Of a DNA stretch of 64,000 bases, positions 18,955 through 29,038 are shown in pieces. Numbering within the stretch: position 1 is the first letter of the stretch; every line of letters starts with the position of its first letter. The position numbers and the translations under genes are program-made. Where the stretch lies: contig JAQYCU010000024.1 in the NCBI GenBank assembly GCA_028724545.1, positions 62,001 through 126,000 on the forward strand, written 5' to 3'. The notes below the pieces were generated by a model that did not search any database, had not been told where the DNA came from, and saw only the letters and a list, made by a program, of their open reading frames with translations. Origin of the DNA: a bacterium. Lineage in GTDB: Bacteria; Bacillota; Clostridia; Lachnospirales; Lachnospiraceae.

Positions 18955-19443
18955 ATGAAAGCATGTGGTACTGTTCATAAATATGGCGATAATGTAGATA
19001 CAGATGTTATCATTCCGGCAAGATATTTAAATTCTTCTGACCCGGCAGAACTGGCAAAAAGCTGTATGGAAGATATTGACCCGGATTTTGTAAAGCGTGT
19101 CAAAAAAGGAGATATTATGGTAGCCAATAAGAATTTTGGCTGTGGTTCTTCCAGAGAGCATGCGCCGATTGCAATCAAGGCTTCTGGTATTGGTTGCGTT
19201 ATCGCAGAAACATTTGCACGTATTTTTTACAGAAATGCAATTAATATCGGACTTCCAATTATCGAGTGTCCGGAAGCAGCAAAAGAGATTGAAGCCGGTG
19301 ATACGGTAGAAATTGATTTTGACAGTGGAATGATTTATGATAAGACAAAAGGGACAGAATATAAAGGTCAGGCTTTCCCACCATTTATGCAGAAAATTAT
19401 TGAGTCAGAGGGTCTGATTAACTACATTAACGAGAATAAGTAG
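18955..19443 (+). CDS. leuD: 3-Isopropylmalate dehydratase small subunit
   Basis: Partner of LeuC, supplying the swivel domain of the aconitase-like enzyme. The 162-residue protein matches the short LeuD type. It has [16 protein letters not shown] near the N-terminus and the substrate loop [12 protein letters not shown], and ends with the [18 protein letters not shown] region. AGAGGTAAAAT precedes the ATG. The next gene, tarI, starts 19 bases downstream, so leuCD lie inside a wall-polymer gene run. Confidence 0.93.
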   Translation: MKACGTVHKYGDNVDTDVIIPARYLNSSDPAELAKSCMEDIDPDFVKRVKKGDIMVANKNFGCGSSREHAPIAIKASGIGCVIAETFARIFYRNAINIGLPIIECPEAAKEIEAGDTVEIDFDSGMIYDKTKGTEYKGQAFPPFMQKIIESEGLINYINENK

Positions 19444-19462
19444 TCAAATAAGGAGGAAAATC

Positions 19463-20182
19463 ATGGTATTTGGAGTGATTCTTGCCGGTGGTATCGGCAG
19501 TCGTATGGGAAATGTTGAAAAACCAAAGCAGTATTTAAAAGTAGGAGATAAGCCAATTATTATTCATACAATCGAAAAGTTTTTCGTACATGATGAATTT
19601 GTAAAACTGATTGTGCTTTGTCCTAAGCAATGGGTAGAAACTACAAAGAATCTGGTTCAGAAGTACCTCGGAGAGGGTGCAGAGCGTGTTGTTGTTTTAG
19701 AAGGTGGCAGCACAAGAAATGAAACAATTATGAATTCTATCAACTATATTGAAACAGAATATGGACTGGATGAGGAAACATTGATTGTAACGCATGATTC
19801 GGTTCGTCCTTTCCTGACATACCGTATTATTGAAGAAAATATTAAATATGGTAAAATGTATGGTGCCGTAGATACTGTTATTCCGGCAACAGATACTATT
19901 GTAGAAAGCCAGACGGGAGATGTGATTACATCCGTGCCTGACCGTAAAAATATGTATCAGGGACAGACTCCACAGACATTTAATGCAAAAAAATTAAAAG
20001 AACTGTATCTGTCATTATCAGAGGAAGAAAAAGACATTCTGACAGACGCTTCTAAGATTTTTGTTATTAAAGGCGAAAAAGTACATTTAGTACAGGGTGA
20101 AGTTTTCAATATTAAAATCACATATCCTTATGATTTGCGTGTTGCTGAATCACTGATTAAGGATGAAAAGAATATGAAATAG
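19463..20182 (+). CDS. tarI: D-ribitol-5-phosphate cytidylyltransferase (TarI/IspD family)
   Basis: Activates ribitol 5-phosphate to CDP-ribitol. The 239-residue protein has the nucleotidyltransferase signature LAGGIGSRMGNVEKPKQYL, the THDSVRPF segment and DRKNMYQGQTPQTF, as in IspD and TarI. Sequence alone does not separate IspD (isoprenoid) from TarI; the following TarJ-like reductase 13 bases downstream makes TarI the better call. AAGGAGG precedes the ATG. Confidence 0.85.
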   Translation: MVFGVILAGGIGSRMGNVEKPKQYLKVGDKPIIIHTIEKFFVHDEFVKLIVLCPKQWVETTKNLVQKYLGEGAERVVVLEGGSTRNETIMNSINYIETEYGLDEETLIVTHDSVRPFLTYRIIEENIKYGKMYGAVDTVIPATDTIVESQTGDVITSVPDRKNMYQGQTPQTFNAKKLKELYLSLSEEEKDILTDASKIFVIKGEKVHLVQGEVFNIKITYPYDLRVAESLIKDEKNMK

Positions 20183-20195
20183 AAGGGGAGAGCTT

Positions 20196-21221
20196 ATGTT
20201 AAATGCAGTATATCGTTTGGTAGCACCACGGCGTTTTGAAGTGGAATTTAATGATATTGATTTACAGGCAGGACAGATTATTGTCCGTCCGACACATTTA
20301 TCGATTTGCCATGCCGACCAGCGCTATTATCAGGGTTCACGTCCGGCAGAAATATTAAAACAGAAACTGCCTATGGCATTGATACATGAGGGCATAGGAG
20401 AAGTTGTCTATGACCCGACAGGAACATTCAAATGTGGCGATTCTGTCATTATGATACCAAATACGCCAACCGTAAAAGATGATGTGATAGCAGAAAACTA
20501 TTTACGTTCCAGCAAATTCCGTGCCAGTGGATTTGATGGATTTATGCAGGAACATGTTGCTTTGGCTCCGGACCGTGTGGTACCGTTGGATTCGTCAATT
20601 GATAAAGTGATTGCAGCATTTACAGAGTTAGTTTCCGTTAGTGTGCATGCAATTCGCCGGTTTGATTCCATTGCACATGCAAGAAGAAATGTAGTAGGTA
20701 TCTGGGGAGATGGTAACTTAGGTTACATTACGGCAATCTTTTTCAAAGCAATGTTCCCGGACACAAAATTATACATTTTCGGTGTTGACCAGGAAAAAAT
20801 GTCGCAATTTTCTTTTGCAGACGATACTTTTTCCGTTACCGATATTCCAGAGGATTTACTGATTGACCATGCTTTTGAATGCGTAGGAGGGGCTGCATCA
20901 CAAAAGGCAATCAATCAGATTATTGACCATATCCAGCCGGAGGGAACCATTTCGATTCTGGGTGTATCAGAATATCCTGTTCCAATCAATACCCGTATGG
21001 TTCTGGAAAAAGGACTTCGTATATTTGGAAGCAGTCGCAGTGGAAGAGAAGATTTTTTGAAAACCGTATCGTTGTATCAGGAGCATCCGGAAATTATTGG
21101 ATACCTGCGCAATATTGTCGGTGCACAGATTGAGGTTCACTCGATTGCTGATATGAATAAAGCGTTTGAAACAGATATTCATAAGAGCATTGGAAAGACA
21201 ATTATGATATGGAATCAATAG
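20196..21221 (+). CDS. tarJ: Ribulose-5-phosphate reductase (TarJ-like)
   Basis: NADPH- and zinc-dependent medium-chain dehydrogenase predicted to reduce ribulose 5-phosphate to ribitol 5-phosphate. The 341-residue protein has LSICHADQRYY with the zinc-ligand cysteine, the LIHEGIGEVV block, a GIWGDGNLGY nucleotide-binding turn and DHAFECVGG. The pairing with TarI matches known tarIJ operons. AAGGGGAG precedes the ATG. Confidence 0.88.
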   Translation: MLNAVYRLVAPRRFEVEFNDIDLQAGQIIVRPTHLSICHADQRYYQGSRPAEILKQKLPMALIHEGIGEVVYDPTGTFKCGDSVIMIPNTPTVKDDVIAENYLRSSKFRASGFDGFMQEHVALAPDRVVPLDSSIDKVIAAFTELVSVSVHAIRRFDSIAHARRNVVGIWGDGNLGYITAIFFKAMFPDTKLYIFGVDQEKMSQFSFADDTFSVTDIPEDLLIDHAFECVGGAASQKAINQIIDHIQPEGTISILGVSEYPVPINTRMVLEKGLRIFGSSRSGREDFLKTVSLYQEHPEIIGYLRNIVGAQIEVHSIADMNKAFETDIHKSIGKTIMIWNQ

Positions 21222-21237
21222 AAAGCAGTTGCAACAC

Positions 21238-21266
21238 TTGTGTTTTTGACAAGTTAGCAGTATAAT
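21238..21266 (+). promoter_or_regulatory. Promoter with overlapping inverted repeat ahead of the tri-domain polymerase
   Basis: TTGTGT (21238-21243) and TATAAT (21261-21266) with a 17-base spacer. The hexamers ACTTGT (21236-21241) and ACAAGT (21249-21254) form a small inverted repeat over the -35, a possible operator. It would let the large gene be expressed apart from tarIJ. Confidence 0.45.
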
Positions 21267-21320
21267 GTTATGAATGTGTTTTCATAGTTAATGACAAAGA
21301 GGTTGATGAGGGGAAGCAGT

Positions 21321-24300
21321 ATGGTAAAAGGAACGAACAAAGTGAAACAGATGGTTAAAAAAATAAAAAAGAAATTATCAAGGAAGACAGTTGCTAAGCA
21401 GCCGTCATATGACATCGAGATTACGCAGAAAGATAAGAATTTAGTCTGGGCATTTAATGCAGGACAGACTGGAAATGATTTCCGTGGTAATCCAAAGTAT
21501 CTTTTTATTTATATCAATAAATATCGTAAAGACATTACAGCATACTGGTTATGTGAAGATGAGCAGTTAGTCGAATTTATCCGTAATCTGGGATATCTGG
21601 CATACCAGCTGGGTACGGTAGAGGCAGAGTGTGCCATTAACCGGACCGGTGTATATGTAGCAGAGCAGGTAAAATTAGCTTTGCCGGGTGGTTTGGAAAA
21701 TGTTAAGTTTTTGAACCTGTATCACGGTGTCGGTGCTAAGGATGTAGAGCGTGTTCTGCTGACAGGTGGTCTGGCAGAAGGTCTTGCTAAGAAATATATT
21801 ATTCATAACAGCTTTTACCGGAATAACCAGTTATTCCTCTGTCCTTCGCCTATGATGGTAGATGACTTCAGAAGAATGTGTGGTGTGGATGAAGATAAAG
21901 TAGTAAGGGCAGGCTATCCGAGAAATATTTATCAGAAGTATTTCGATAAGATTGCTACATTTGACCATGATTTATTAGGTAAAAAAGGCTTGTCTGAGGA
22001 TTATAAGATTGCTGTCTACGCACCTACTTATCGTCAGGGACTCCAGAGTGATACGTTTACTCTGGCCATTCCGAATATGAAAAAGTTAATTGAGCACTGT
22101 AAGAAAAACAAAATTCTTTTTGTATTTAAAATGCATCCGTTAATGGAAAATGAGTTTGCATTTCTGAATGCAAAGGAAAATTATGAAGACAGTCCATATC
22201 TTTATTTCTGGGATAACAAAGATGATATTTATGAGATTATAGACCAGATTGACTTGGCTATTGTCGATTATTCCTCTATTTTCACGGATTTTGTCAGTGC
22301 CGGTGTGCCACATTATATCCGTTATGTGTTTGATTATGACGAGGCTGTTTTAGGCTTAAATCATGATTATATGGAAGTTACAACAGGTGCTTTGTGCTAT
22401 TCCTTTGATGAATTGTTATCAGCAATTGATAATTACCATAATGTATCGGATGAGGAAGGTTATCAGAGAATTTCTGACTTATATTGGAAATATTCTGACA
22501 AGGATTCCTTTGAAAAGATTATTGACCAGACGCTGGAATTTGTGCCTCAGAAGCGCGAATTTCCGACTTTGTACAGTTTTGATATATTTGACACCCTGAT
22601 ATCCAGAAAAGTACTTGCACCAAGAGGTATTTTCTATCTGGTGCAGGAGCGCATGAAACAGAGTGATTTGCAGTTCCCAGCCTATCTGGTGGAAAACTAT
22701 CCTTTGATTCGTGTCTTTACAGAAAATGATGTTCGTGAATATTATCATAAAACACTGGAAGAGCGTGAAGATGAGCGACGCGAAATTTTTATGGTTGATA
22801 TTTTTGAAAAAATGCAGACCATTTATAATCTGACAGACGAACAGACAGCATTTTTGATGGAAACAGAACAGCAGGAAGAAATCGAGAATACCATTCCTGT
22901 CCAGGAAAATGTTGACTACTTTAAGCAGTTAGTATCAGCAGGAGAAACGGTTGTTTTAATCAGTGATATGTATCTGCCAAAAGATATTATTTTAAAAATG
23001 CTCCACAAGGTAGACCCTATGCTTTGTGAAGTGCCATTATTCCTCTCCAGCGAATATGGTGTGCAGAAAACAACAAAGAAGTTATTCCTGGAAGTATATA
23101 AGAGTTTCAAGCCGTTTTATGATTTTGGCAAATGGATTCATATCGGTGATACGCAGTTCCCGGATGTTACAATGCCTAGAAAACTCGGCATTATTGCCAA
23201 CAAGGTAATTAAACCGGAGTTTAATGAATATGAGAAGAGATTAGTTGAAGAACTGGATTCTTATGATGCTTACTTAGTTGCAGCATTGTTTGCACGATTC
23301 CGTGAAAAACATATTTTTGATAAGCAGCAGTTCGCATATTCATATGCTTCGCTTTGTTTTGTACCATATATTAACTGGGTAATAGACGATGCACTGGAGC
23401 GTGGATACCAGACTTTGTACTTTATCTCACGCGATGGCCATCATCTGAAACGGATTGCAGATGAAATGATTCGCATTCGTGGTCTTTCCTTAAAGACAAA
23501 ATATATTTATGCATCACGCCGTGCATGGCGACTGCCATCTCTTATTGATGAGATTGATGATGGTTTCTGGAGAAGTTATGGTAACTTCTCTGGTGTATCT
23601 GACTTTGAGAAACTGTTAAAAGCAATGGGAATGGATGAGGCGTTATTCCAGAAAATGTTCCCAGAGTTAATGGGACTCAAAGAAAAAGAAGTAATAGAAC
23701 CGGATGAAAAAGAAAGAGTAGTAGAAATCTTAAAGAACTCAAAAGAATACAATGATTACCTTTTGGCAAAAGCGAAGGAAGACCGTGTTAGTGTCTGCGG
23801 ATATTTAGAGCAGCAGATTGACCGGAATGAGAAATTTGCATTTGTAGAGTTCTGGGGACGTGGTTACACACAGGATTGCTTTACTATGCTCTGGAAGCAG
23901 ATTGCCGGACCGTATGCGAAGTCAGAATTTTATTATTCGCGTACAATATTGCCATCCCAGGGTGACAACATCCGTTATAATTTCACGGTAAATAGTGGAA
24001 GCCAGCTGTTTATTGAAGCCATTTTTGCCAATATGCCATATAAGAGTGTAGAATCTTATACAATGGACAAGGATGGAATGTACCAGCCGGATATTCATTC
24101 CTGTGATTATGATGTTGAGCTGTTTGATGATATGGAAAAATATCTGATTCAGTTTACAAGAGATTATTTGGAACTTCCTGTTTTGAACCGTGAGAAATTA
24201 AACCGGGAATTATTTGATTATATTCTGGAGTGCTACCGTAATTATCAGGATGACCCACTCTTTGTATCGACACTGGCACCACTTGTTGATTCCGTGGCAT

Positions 24301-25649
24301 TATACGGAAAGAAACGTGAGTTTGCCCCTAAGATTGATGCAAAAATGCTGGAAAGCATGCAGGAGGGTGAACCAAGAGGTAAGTTTACACGCAGTATGAA
24401 GATGTCACTTGCCCGGACAGATGATAATACAAAACAGCAGTATTTAGAAATGTATCAGTTACAACCGGACGATAATCCAAACTCCGGAAGACTGATTGCA
24501 GAAAACAGACAACATAGCAATGCGCATTATCGCAGATTGGCTGATGCACATATCTTACGCCAGCAGCGTATTCAGGCAAAATATAATGCCATTGTTGATG
24601 ATGTGCAGGTAGAAAAGAAAATTCTTGTGCTTACGGGTGCAAAGGACTTTAAGGGTACTGTTTTCTATAGCCTGAATAAAGAATTAAAGAAGCAGGATGA
24701 ATATGAGGTTGTTAAAATCTCGATGAAGACAGATAAAATGCCGGAAGAAGAATTAGTAAGGCTGATTGCTTCTGCCATGTATATTATTGTTGCCAAGAAT
24801 ATGTCTATTCTCAGTAAATTAAAATTGCGTACGGAAACGCAGATTATTGTATTAAACAGTTATCCGTTCCCATACTGGAAGAAACTTCTTGCGAAGAATT
24901 ATCCGTTAAAGGAACAGAACCGTCTGATGAAAATGAGATTAGATATGCAGGTAGACCAGTTAATGTGTCCTTCGGAAAAATTAGTTCCGATTATCAAGGA
25001 AATGTATGGTGTACAGCATCGCTGTAGTTTTGAAATCTTTGGAAACTGTGCTACTGATATTTATTTTGACAGACATTTCATTGACAATGCCTGGGCAAAA
25101 TTATGGCGTGTTTTCCCTGAGGCAGAAGGAAAGAAAGTTATTCTGTATATTCCTAGAAAACGTGTTCGTAATACGGAAAGCACATATAAGGCTTTTATCG
25201 ATTTGGAAGAATTGCGTGAAAAGTTAGGCGATGATTATGTCGTTGTTTCTTATGTCAAACTTTTGAAACGAGATGTGGCACAATCCCTGGAACTGGAAGG
25301 ATTTGCCAAAAATGTTGCAGGCAGTATGATACTTCGTGAGGCTATCTGCGCCTGTGATTATGTAGTAGGTGATTACAGAGAAAGTTTATTTGAAGTACCA
25401 TTGCTGCATAAACCGGTTTATATGATGGCTTCCGATTGGAAAGAGTATTTACAGAATAAAAGCATTATTTACCCATATGATGAAGTTCAGATTGGACCAT
25501 TAGTGAATGGAATTGATGAATTGGTCGAACAAATAAATAATGTGGACTCTTATGATTATTCTTTGTCAGAAAGATTCCGTGAGAAATATTTGACATACTG
25601 TGATGGTAAGTCAGCAAAAAGACTTATGAAATATATATTAAAGAAATAA
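21321..25649 (+). CDS. Tri-domain wall-polymer protein: GPT, HAD-like, degenerate GPT
   Basis: A 1442-residue protein with a basic N-terminus (about 1-30). Domain 1 (about 35-400) is a CDP-glycerol/ribitol phosphotransferase with catalytic His135 in LYHGVGAK, AVYAPTYRQG and IVDYSSIFTDF (Asp316). Domain 2 (from about 415) is HAD-like with SFDIFDTLISR (Asp421; Phe423 at the usual general-acid position), LISDMYLP and HIGDTQFPD, followed to about 1090 by a segment with LYFISRDGHHL, as in the COG5610 HAD group. Domain 3 (about 1105-1442) resembles a second GPT, but the His motif reads VLNSYPFPYW and TDYSS reads GDYRES (1351-1355), so it is probably inactive. No membrane segment is seen. The start at 21321 follows GAGGGG; an upstream ATG at 21291 has no such site. 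Placement after tarIJ suggests ribitol-phosphate polymerisation; the role of the HAD part is unknown. Confidence 0.8.
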   Translation: MVKGTNKVKQMVKKIKKKLSRKTVAKQPSYDIEITQKDKNLVWAFNAGQTGNDFRGNPKYLFIYINKYRKDITAYWLCEDEQLVEFIRNLGYLAYQLGTVEAECAINRTGVYVAEQVKLALPGGLENVKFLNLYHGVGAKDVERVLLTGGLAEGLAKKYIIHNSFYRNNQLFLCPSPMMVDDFRRMCGVDEDKVVRAGYPRNIYQKYFDKIATFDHDLLGKKGLSEDYKIAVYAPTYRQGLQSDTFTLAIPNMKKLIEHCKKNKILFVFKMHPLMENEFAFLNAKENYEDSPYLYFWDNKDDIYEIIDQIDLAIVDYSSIFTDFVSAGVPHYIRYVFDYDEAVLGLNHDYMEVTTGALCYSFDELLSAIDNYHNVSDEEGYQRISDLYWKYSDKDSFEKIIDQTLEFVPQKREFPTLYSFDIFDTLISRKVLAPRGIFYLVQERMKQSDLQFPAYLVENYPLIRVFTENDVREYYHKTLEEREDERREIFMVDIFEKMQTIYNLTDEQTAFLMETEQQEEIENTIPVQENVDYFKQLVSAGETVVLISDMYLPKDIILKMLHKVDPMLCEVPLFLSSEYGVQKTTKKLFLEVYKSFKPFYDFGKWIHIGDTQFPDVTMPRKLGIIANKVIKPEFNEYEKRLVEELDSYDAYLVAALFARFREKHIFDKQQFAYSYASLCFVPYINWVIDDALERGYQTLYFISRDGHHLKRIADEMIRIRGLSLKTKYIYASRRAWRLPSLIDEIDDGFWRSYGNFSGVSDFEKLLKAMGMDEALFQKMFPELMGLKEKEVIEPDEKERVVEILKNSKEYNDYLLAKAKEDRVSVCGYLEQQIDRNEKFAFVEFWGRGYTQDCFTMLWKQIAGPYAKSEFYYSRTILPSQGDNIRYNFTVNSGSQLFIEAIFANMPYKSVESYTMDKDGMYQPDIHSCDYDVELFDDMEKYLIQFTRDYLELPVLNREKLNRELFDYILECYRNYQDDPLFVSTLAPLVDSVALYGKKREFAPKIDAKMLESMQEGEPRGKFTRSMKMSLARTDDNTKQQYLEMYQLQPDDNPNSGRLIAENRQHSNAHYRRLADAHILRQQRIQAKYNAIVDDVQVEKKILVLTGAKDFKGTVFYSLNKELKKQDEYEVVKISMKTDKMPEEELVRLIASAMYIIVAKNMSILSKLKLRTETQIIVLNSYPFPYWKKLLAKNYPLKEQNRLMKMRLDMQVDQLMCPSEKLVPIIKEMYGVQHRCSFEIFGNCATDIYFDRHFIDNAWAKLWRVFPEAEGKKVILYIPRKRVRNTESTYKAFIDLEELREKLGDDYVVVSYVKLLKRDVAQSLELEGFAKNVAGSMILREAICACDYVVGDYRESLFEVPLLHKPVYMMASDWKEYLQNKSIIYPYDEVQIGPLVNGIDELVEQINNVDSYDYSLSERFREKYLTYCDGKSAKRLMKYILKK

Positions 25650-25656
25650 ATCATGG

Positions 25657-25700
25657 GGCAGATGGAACATTGTAATGAGAAGTTACAGCATTCATCTGCC
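25657..25700 (+). terminator. Hairpin after the tri-domain gene
   Basis: Eight-bp outer stem (25657-25664 with 25693-25700) with an inner TGTAA/TTACA stem. It lies just downstream of the stop at 25649 and before queA. No strong T-run. Confidence 0.45.
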
Positions 25701-25731
25701 TTATGTCATTTGAGTGAGGAATGGTGTATTT

Positions 25732-26766
25732 ATGAAAACAGCAGATTTTGCTTATGATTTGCCGGAAGAACTGATTGCACAGGACCCATTGCAGGACAGG
25801 GCCTCTTCCCGGCTGATGTTATTGGATAAAAAAACAGGAGAAAGAAAACATACGAATTTTCATCATATTATTGATTATTTGAAAAAGGGCGATTGCTTAG
25901 TTATCAATGATACAAAAGTAATTCCTGCCAGACTGATTGGCGAACGTGCCCAGACAGGGGGAAAAGTCGAAGTTCTCTTATTAAAACGCAAAGAAAATAA
26001 TATCTGGGAAACCTTAGTAAAACCGGGCAAAAAGGCGCGTCCGGGCACGGAACTGGTATTTGGTGGGGGATTGTTAAAGGCAAAAGTATTGGAAGTTGTG
26101 GAGGAAGGAAACCGTCTGATACAATTTCAGTATGACGGCATTTTTGAAGAAATCCTGGACCAGCTGGGACAAATGCCGTTGCCTCCTTATATTACACATG
26201 AATTAAAAGATAAAAATCGTTATCAGACAGTGTATGCAAAATACGAGGGCTCAGCTGCAGCACCGACAGCCGGATTACATTTTACGGAAGAACTGTTACG
26301 TGCCATTGAGCAGAAAGGAATTGCCATTGCGCGTGTGACACTGCATGTTGGTCTTGGCACATTCCGGCCTGTCAAGGTGGATGATGTGACACAGCATCAT
26401 ATGCATACAGAATTTTACCGTGTTTCGCAGGAAGCAGCCGACACGATTAACAGCACAAAGGCAAATGGTGGCAGGGTTATCTGTGTAGGTACAACAAGCT
26501 GTCGTACCATTGAGTCAGCAGCAGATGAGAATGGTCTGGTAACAGCCGGAGAAGGTGATACGGATATCTTCATTTACCCGGGGTATTCATTTAAAGTGTT
26601 AGATTGTCTGGTTACAAATTTCCATTTGCCGGAATCAACTCTTCTGATGCTGGTTTCTGCCCTGGCAGGTAAAGACCATATTATGGATGCCTACAAAGAG
26701 GCAGTAGAGATGAAATATCGCTTTTTCTCTTTTGGAGATGCTATGTTTATAACAGATGAAATATAG
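25732..26766 (+). CDS. queA: tRNA preQ1(34) S-adenosylmethionine ribosyltransferase-isomerase
   Basis: Transfers and rearranges the ribosyl group of SAM onto preQ1 in tRNA, giving epoxyqueuosine. The 344-residue protein has the family length. It starts [19 protein letters not shown] and contains [28 protein letters not shown] and the THVGLGTF-like [11 protein letters not shown] segments. The ATG at 25732 fits other QueA starts; a GTG at 25714 would add six unsupported residues. The QueH-Nudix fusion at 37108 may carry out the next step of the pathway. Confidence 0.93.
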   Translation: MKTADFAYDLPEELIAQDPLQDRASSRLMLLDKKTGERKHTNFHHIIDYLKKGDCLVINDTKVIPARLIGERAQTGGKVEVLLLKRKENNIWETLVKPGKKARPGTELVFGGGLLKAKVLEVVEEGNRLIQFQYDGIFEEILDQLGQMPLPPYITHELKDKNRYQTVYAKYEGSAAAPTAGLHFTEELLRAIEQKGIAIARVTLHVGLGTFRPVKVDDVTQHHMHTEFYRVSQEAADTINSTKANGGRVICVGTTSCRTIESAADENGLVTAGEGDTDIFIYPGYSFKVLDCLVTNFHLPESTLLMLVSALAGKDHIMDAYKEAVEMKYRFFSFGDAMFITDEI

Positions 26767-26790
26767 AAAACCGACGAGGAGGATATTATC

Positions 26791-27753
26791 GTGAAGAAGA
26801 TGCTTTTTATTTATAATCCGATGGCAGGAAAAGAACAGATTAAGAACAAATTATCGGATATCGTACAGATTCTTTGCAAAGGTGGCTTTGAAATAACGAT
26901 TTTTGCAACACAGAAGGCAGGGGATGCCACAGATATTGTCAAAGAAAAAGGGATGGACTATGAATATATCGTATGCTCCGGTGGTGACGGAACGATGAAT
27001 GAAGTAGCAACCGGACTGATGCAGCTGGAAAAACATCCAATTTGTGGTTATATTCCTGCCGGAACGGTTAATGATTTTGCCTCTAGTCTGAAAATACCAA
27101 AAATTATGAAGAAAGCTGCTGCTTTGATTACAGAAGGCAGTGTGTTTAAGTGTGATTTAGGACAGTTCAACGAACGATATTTTACATATGTCTGTGGATT
27201 TGGTGCTTTTACGGAAGTATCATATCAGACACCACAGGAGTGGAAGAATGCATTGGGAAAGGTTGCCTATTTTATTGAGGCATTGAAACATATTGCTGAA
27301 ATCAAAACACATCATATGCGAATTGAATATGATGGAAATGTAGTAGAAGATAATTTTATCCTGGGACTTATCAGCAATTCCGTATCAGTAGCAGGATACA
27401 AGGCATATAGCAAAATGAACATTATGATGGACGACGGATTGTTTGAAGCATTATTTATCAAAGAAATCCGAAATCCACTGGAACTGCAGGCTACATTAAA
27501 TTCTCTTATGTCAAAGAAATTTGATTCGGAAAGAATTTTTCAGTTCAGTGCCAGCCAGATTAAGATAATTAGCGATGACGATTTACAGTGGACTCTGGAT
27601 GGTGAAGACGGTGGCTCTTGCAGTGAAGTAACAATGACAAATCATCAATATGCACTTCCGATTATCTGCGATAAGAGAGTGTCGCGTGATGTTTCGCAGA
27701 AATATCTGGAAAAGAAGCAGGCAGGAGAAGATGGGAATGGGAAAGAAGTATAA
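26791..27753 (+). CDS. Diacylglycerol kinase family lipid kinase
   Basis: Predicted ATP-dependent lipid kinase of the DagK/YegS family, recycling diacylglycerol released by membrane-derived polymer synthesis. The 320-residue protein begins [19 protein letters not shown], with the nucleotide-binding [15 protein letters not shown] (about residues 66-80) and [12 protein letters not shown]. The start is GTG at 26791 after GAGGAGG. The end overlaps deoB by 17 bases. Confidence 0.87.
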   Translation: MKKMLFIYNPMAGKEQIKNKLSDIVQILCKGGFEITIFATQKAGDATDIVKEKGMDYEYIVCSGGDGTMNEVATGLMQLEKHPICGYIPAGTVNDFASSLKIPKIMKKAAALITEGSVFKCDLGQFNERYFTYVCGFGAFTEVSYQTPQEWKNALGKVAYFIEALKHIAEIKTHHMRIEYDGNVVEDNFILGLISNSVSVAGYKAYSKMNIMMDDGLFEALFIKEIRNPLELQATLNSLMSKKFDSERIFQFSASQIKIISDDDLQWTLDGEDGGSCSEVTMTNHQYALPIICDKRVSRDVSQKYLEKKQAGEDGNGKEV

Positions 27754-28927
27754 AAGAGTATTTGTAGTTGTTCTGGATTCGCTGGGCGTTGGAGCAATGC
27801 CGGATGCAGAACAGTATGGCGATACCGGTGTCGATACGCTGGGACATATCAGTGAAGAGATGAAGCAGTTACAGATTCCACATCTGCAGGAATTGGGAAT
27901 AGCGAATCTTCACACGTTGACGGGTGTTTCCCCGGTCAATCAGCCAAAGGCTGTTTATACGAAATTATTGGAGAAAAGTCTGGGAAAAGACACGATGACA
28001 GGTCACTGGGAGATGATGGGACTCTATGTGACAAAGCCATTTATTACCTTTACGGAGCATGGATTTCCGAAGGAACTGATTGATGCTCTGGAAAAAGAAA
28101 CAGGACGGAAAATCATTGGAAATAAAAGTGCCAGTGGAACGCAGATATTAGACGAATTAGGGGAAGAAGAAATAGAAAAAGGACATCTGATTGTCTATAC
28201 CTCTGCAGATTCTGTGCTTCAGATTTGTGGAAATGAAGAAACGATGGGACTGGAAACGCTGTATCATTATTGTGAAATAGCAAGACGTCTGACGATGAGA
28301 GATGAGTGGAAAGTAGGGCGCGTGATAGCCAGACCATATACCGGCAGGAAAAAAGGCGAGTTTGTAAGAACAGCAAACCGTCATGATTATGCATTAAAAC
28401 CGTTTGGAAAAACTGTACTGAATGCCATGAAAGAGGAAGGTTATGATGTGATTTCTGTCGGAAAGATTTTTGATATTTTTGACGGAGAAGGCCTGACGGA
28501 ATCTAACAAATCCAAAAGTTCGGTTCATGGGATGGAGCAGACGATAGAAATTGCAAAGCGCGATTTTACAGGAATGTGTTTTACCAATCTGGTAGATTTT
28601 GATGCACTCTGGGGACATAGAAGAAATCCAATTGGCTATGGACAGGAAATCGAACGTTTTGACAAAAAACTGGGAGAACTGCTTTCGGTTCTCCGTGAAG
28701 ATGATTTGCTGATTCTGACAGCAGACCACGGCAATGACCCGACTTATCGTGGAACAGACCATACAAGGGAAAAAGTACCATTTTTGGCATATTCTCCATC
28801 TATGCAGCAAGGTCATAAACTGCAAGAACAGGATACATTTGCCGTTATTGGGGCAACTATAGCTGACAATTTCAACGTGGCAATGCCAGATGGAACGATA
28901 GGTCATTCTTTGCTGAACGAATTATAA
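27737..28927 (+). CDS. deoB: Phosphopentomutase
   Basis: Interconverts (deoxy)ribose 1- and 5-phosphates in nucleoside salvage. About 396 residues, normal for DeoB. Metal-site motifs include [13 protein letters not shown] at the N-terminus, [11 protein letters not shown], and [20 protein letters not shown] near the end. Two in-frame ATGs (27731 and 27737) lie behind AGGAG at 27723-27727; spacing favours 27737. It overlaps the end of the lipid kinase gene. Confidence 0.93.
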   Translation: MGKKYKRVFVVVLDSLGVGAMPDAEQYGDTGVDTLGHISEEMKQLQIPHLQELGIANLHTLTGVSPVNQPKAVYTKLLEKSLGKDTMTGHWEMMGLYVTKPFITFTEHGFPKELIDALEKETGRKIIGNKSASGTQILDELGEEEIEKGHLIVYTSADSVLQICGNEETMGLETLYHYCEIARRLTMRDEWKVGRVIARPYTGRKKGEFVRTANRHDYALKPFGKTVLNAMKEEGYDVISVGKIFDIFDGEGLTESNKSKSSVHGMEQTIEIAKRDFTGMCFTNLVDFDALWGHRRNPIGYGQEIERFDKKLGELLSVLREDDLLILTADHGNDPTYRGTDHTREKVPFLAYSPSMQQGHKLQEQDTFAVIGATIADNFNVAMPDGTIGHSLLNEL

Positions 28928-28968
28928 TACTATTTTGCAGTTTTTTATCTGCTTTTTTTGAGTATCCT

Positions 28969-29006
28969 TATGGTTTAAGCAACATTTTTAAACCATATCA
29001 TATAAT
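28969..29006 (+). promoter_or_regulatory. Operator-like palindrome and -10 upstream of asnB
   Basis: A perfect 10-bp inverted repeat (28969-28978 with 28988-28997, 9-base spacer) ends three bases before TATAAT at 29001-29006. The palindrome covers where the -35 should be, and no good -35 hexamer is visible, which suggests regulator control. It could also serve as a weak deoB terminator. Confidence 0.45.
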
Positions 29007-29038
29007 AGAAAAAATAGCAGGAAAAAGGCAATGATATT

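Noticed and set aside
27650-27736. Upstream extension of deoB to 27650
   Set aside because: The extra residues overlap the lipid kinase frame and lack DeoB similarity; AGGAG supports 27737.
28394-28906. Minus-strand frame of 170 codons inside deoB
   Set aside because: Antisense of conserved deoB codons, including the TADHGNDPT region.
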